DNA of 17,529 bases from SKVR01 sp041642035 (GTDB taxonomy: Bacteria > Bacteroidota > Bacteroidia > Bacteroidales > UBA7960), in the NCBI GenBank assembly GCA_041642035.1, contig JBEPXC010000059.1, forward strand, positions 1-17,529, written 5' to 3'. Shown piece by piece: positions 15,827 to 17,529 of the stretch. Each line of letters opens with the position of its first letter. Positions within the stretch are counted from its first letter, which is position 1. The position numbers were made by a program, and so were the translations under genes. Under the pieces are notes generated by a model that saw only the letters and a program-made list of their open reading frames with translations, was not told the DNA's origin and did no database searches.

Positions 15827-16615
15827 ATGCATTGGTATGAAGCACTTATCCTTGGCCTGGTCCAGGGACTTACCGAATTTTTGCCTGTAAGTAGCAGCGG
15901 TCATCTTGAACTGGGAGCAGCCATCTTTGGTCTGGAAGAAGACAATCTTACCTTTTCCATCATCGTACATGGAGCGACCTTTTTAAGCGTGCTGGTGGTT
16001 TTCAGGAACGATATTTTAAATTTACTGGTTAATGTTGTTCGTTTTCGCTGGAATGCCGAGACAAAATTTGTTTCCCTGCTGATTGTATCTGCCATACCGG
16101 TGGGGTTGGTTGGCGTGTTGTTTAAGGATGAGCTGGAAGCCCTGTTTGAAGGAAGAATTGCCATGGTAGGGTTTATGCTGCTTATCACCGCCACCCTGTT
16201 GTTTCTTACCCGATTTGCCCCCGCACAAAAAAAAGAAGTGGGATTTAAAAGCGCGTTGCTTATAGGTCTTGCCCAAACTCTTGCCATTATGCCCGGGATA
16301 AGCCGTAGCGGTGCAACCATCAGCACGGCCTTGTACCTGGGTATCGACCGTCATAAAGCCACCCGGTTTTCATTCCTGATGGTGCTCATCCCCATTTTTG
16401 GCGCCTCACTGCTCGAGCTATTAGACCTGGCCAAAGGTGCAGAACCTTCAGTTTTGAGCCCTATAACGCTTATTATTGGAGCTCTAGCAGCTTTTGGTTC
16501 GGGATTGTTTGCATGTTCATGGATGCTCAGGATAGTAAAAGGTGGCAAACTGGGTTATTTTGCTGCCTATTGTGCCATTGTCGGAACCATTGCCATCATT
16601 TACGGATTATCCTGA
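15827..16615 (+). CDS. uppP: Undecaprenyl-diphosphatase UppP (BacA)
   Basis: 262 aa, full length. Both catalytic signatures are present: GLTEFLPVSSSGH (14-26, with E17 and H26) and PGISRSGATI (156-165, with R160). Polytopic membrane protein that dephosphorylates undecaprenyl diphosphate to recycle the lipid carrier for peptidoglycan and O-antigen synthesis; it also confers bacitracin tolerance. The segment IVHGATFLSVLVVFRNDI corresponds to the usual HxGT-AxLxYFRxDI region with a Gly-Ala swap. It lies 45 bp after the DUF3098 gene in the same operon. Confidence 0.96.
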   Translation: MHWYEALILGLVQGLTEFLPVSSSGHLELGAAIFGLEEDNLTFSIIVHGATFLSVLVVFRNDILNLLVNVVRFRWNAETKFVSLLIVSAIPVGLVGVLFKDELEALFEGRIAMVGFMLLITATLLFLTRFAPAQKKEVGFKSALLIGLAQTLAIMPGISRSGATISTALYLGIDRHKATRFSFLMVLIPIFGASLLELLDLAKGAEPSVLSPITLIIGALAAFGSGLFACSWMLRIVKGGKLGYFAAYCAIVGTIAIIYGLS

Positions 16616-16627
16616 GATTGTATCGGA

Positions 16628-16648
16628 CTTGATGCCCGATGGATCAAG
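16628..16648 (+). other. Small hairpin between uppP and truB
   Basis: CTTGAT (16628-16633) pairs with ATCAAG (16643-16648) around a 9-nt loop, followed by GATTTTGTT. The short stem makes it a weak terminator or processing stem at best. The ATG at 16639 lies in its loop, which argues against using it as the truB start. Confidence 0.3.
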
Positions 16649-16701
16649 GATTTTGTTGGGTGCAGCAAGACATCACCCTTTTTATAACTAATAAATATTT
16701 C

Positions 16702-17418
16702 ATGCCCCAACCACAAGATTATGCAGAGGGTAAGATCCTCCTGATCGATAAGCCCCTTCGCTGGACATCATTTGATGCTGTGAACAAGATCAAGGTATTA
16801 CTCAAACACAAATTAGGCTTAAAAAAAATAAAGGTAGGCCATGCAGGAACGCTTGATCCTTTGGCGACAGGCCTGCTGATTGTATGCACGGGCAGGATGA
16901 CCAAAAGCATCGATGAGTTTCAGGCGCAGGCCAAAGAATACACCGGTACTTTTTTTCTGGGTCAGACCACTCCTTCGGCTGATCTGGAAACCAAACCCGG
17001 AGAAACCTTTCCTACGCAACACATCACTGAACAGCTCATTGAGGAGGTCTCTGCACAATTCAAGGGAGAGTTGCTGCAGGTGCCGCCCCTGTTTTCGGCC
17101 AAGAAAATAGATGGCAAGCGCGCTTACACCCATGCCCGCCGGGGAGATGATATGGTGCTTAAGGCCAATAGCATCACCATTCATCATTTTGAGATCACAC
17201 AGCTGGAGATTCCCTACGCGCATTTTCGGGTTGTCTGCTCCAAGGGAACTTACATCAGAGCGCTAGCACGTGATTTTGGCCAGGCTTTAGAATCAGGAGC
17301 TTACCTGCACAGCCTGCGGCGGACCAAAATAGGTGATTTTGATGTCAACGATGCCCTGAGTCTGGATGATTTTGAAAAGCAGATTTTGCAACTCCAGGAA
17401 TATTTTAACGATATATAA
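16702..17418 (+). CDS. truB: tRNA pseudouridine(55) synthase TruB
   Basis: 238 aa from ATG 16702. Motif I region KILLIDKPLRWTSFDAVNKI, then catalytic GHAGTLDPLATGLL with D52 as the nucleophile, KEYTGTFFLGQTT, QVPPLFSAKKIDGKRAY and the CSKGTYIRALARDFG motif: all TruB signatures. Converts U55 in the T-loop of tRNAs to pseudouridine. It has a short C-terminus without a PUA domain, as in other Bacteroidota TruB proteins. An in-frame ATG at 16639 would add 21 residues (CWVQQDITLFITNKYF) unlike the family, so 16702 is preferred. Last gene of the cluster, 86 bp after uppP. Confidence 0.95.
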   Translation: MPQPQDYAEGKILLIDKPLRWTSFDAVNKIKVLLKHKLGLKKIKVGHAGTLDPLATGLLIVCTGRMTKSIDEFQAQAKEYTGTFFLGQTTPSADLETKPGETFPTQHITEQLIEEVSAQFKGELLQVPPLFSAKKIDGKRAYTHARRGDDMVLKANSITIHHFEITQLEIPYAHFRVVCSKGTYIRALARDFGQALESGAYLHSLRRTKIGDFDVNDALSLDDFEKQILQLQEYFNDI

Positions 17419-17429
17419 CAGCATATTTG

Positions 17430-17451
17430 AACAAAAGTCGCTGATTTTGTT
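17430..17451 (+). terminator. Possible weak terminator after truB
   Basis: AACAAAA (17430-17436) pairs with TTTTGTT (17445-17451) around an 8-nt loop, followed by TTATTTATT. The stem is AT-rich and weak, but it sits 11 bp after the truB stop and before the next promoter. Confidence 0.35.
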
Positions 17452-17470
17452 TTATTTATTGCTAAAACTA

Positions 17471-17501
17471 TTGACATGGGCTCTCCCGTGTATTATCTTT
17501 G
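17471..17501 (+). promoter_or_regulatory. Promoter for a gene beyond the right edge
   Basis: TTG (17471-17473), 20-bp spacer, TATCTTTG (17494-17501), matching -33 TTG / -7 TAnnTTTG. The predicted start is near 17508. No coding sequence begins before the window ends at 17529. Confidence 0.6.
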
Positions 17502-17529
17502 CACACCTTTTCACATTAACAGGAAAAAA

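Noticed and set aside
15901..16326. 141-codon minus-strand frame opposite uppP
   Set aside because: Lies wholly within the conserved uppP gene; translation has no recognisable features.
16639..16701. Longer TruB start at 16639
   Set aside because: The 21 extra residues do not resemble TruB N-termini and the ATG lies in a small hairpin; 16702 directly precedes the conserved region.
1..17529. Integrase, transposase, tRNA, rRNA or CRISPR array
   Set aside because: Looked for because of the flanking repeats; none of the readable genes is a recombinase, and no tRNA-like cloverleaf or regularly spaced repeat array was seen.

Overview
The window is from a Bacteroidota (Bacteroidetes) chromosome. 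The evidence is a SusC/SusD pair, a hybrid two-component regulator with a propeller sensor, a type IX secretion (T9SS) sorting domain, a DUF5686 outer-membrane protein, the ftsX-DUF3098-uppP-truB gene order, and promoters of the TTTG / TAnnTTTG type. T9SS plus GH110 suggests an environmental or marine lineage rather than a gut Bacteroides; this last point is a guess.

Layout. (1) 1-605: 3' end of a DUF5686-type outer-membrane protein gene, cut by the window edge. (2) 669-14465: a polysaccharide utilisation locus (PUL). It holds a minus-strand hybrid two-component system (HTCS) regulator (669-4721), then across a divergent control region a plus-strand operon: a PKD-domain lipoprotein (5110-6264), SusC (6293-9412), SusD (9428-10939), a T9SS-exported beta-propeller protein of unassigned family (11016-12560), and a GH110-type alpha-1,3-galactosidase (12600-14465). 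(3) 14473-17529: remnant of a second DUF5686 3' end, then ftsX, a DUF3098 gene, uppP and truB, and a promoter for a gene beyond the window.

How it works together (inferred from family knowledge). The HTCS would sense an oligosaccharide in the periplasm and activate the operon through a pair of 12-bp direct repeats 21 bp apart, just upstream of a -7 box that lacks a visible -33 element. The surface lipoprotein and SusD would bind glycan, the T9SS propeller protein would act at or outside the cell surface, SusC would import oligosaccharides, and GH110 would remove terminal alpha-1,3-galactose in the periplasm. The locus is compact: two candidate enzymes and no sulfatase or other glycosidase.

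The most notable structural point is that the PUL is bracketed by a 66-bp imperfect direct repeat (567-632 and 14500-14565, 54/66 identical, no gaps). The repeat contains the last codons, stop and downstream sequence of the DUF5686 gene. Differences inside the coding part are three synonymous and one Met/Ile. Spot counts show the PUL clearly more AT-rich than both flanks. The PUL therefore looks like an acquired cassette at the 3' end of the DUF5686 gene, upstream of the ftsX operon promoter, with no integrase or transposase in view.
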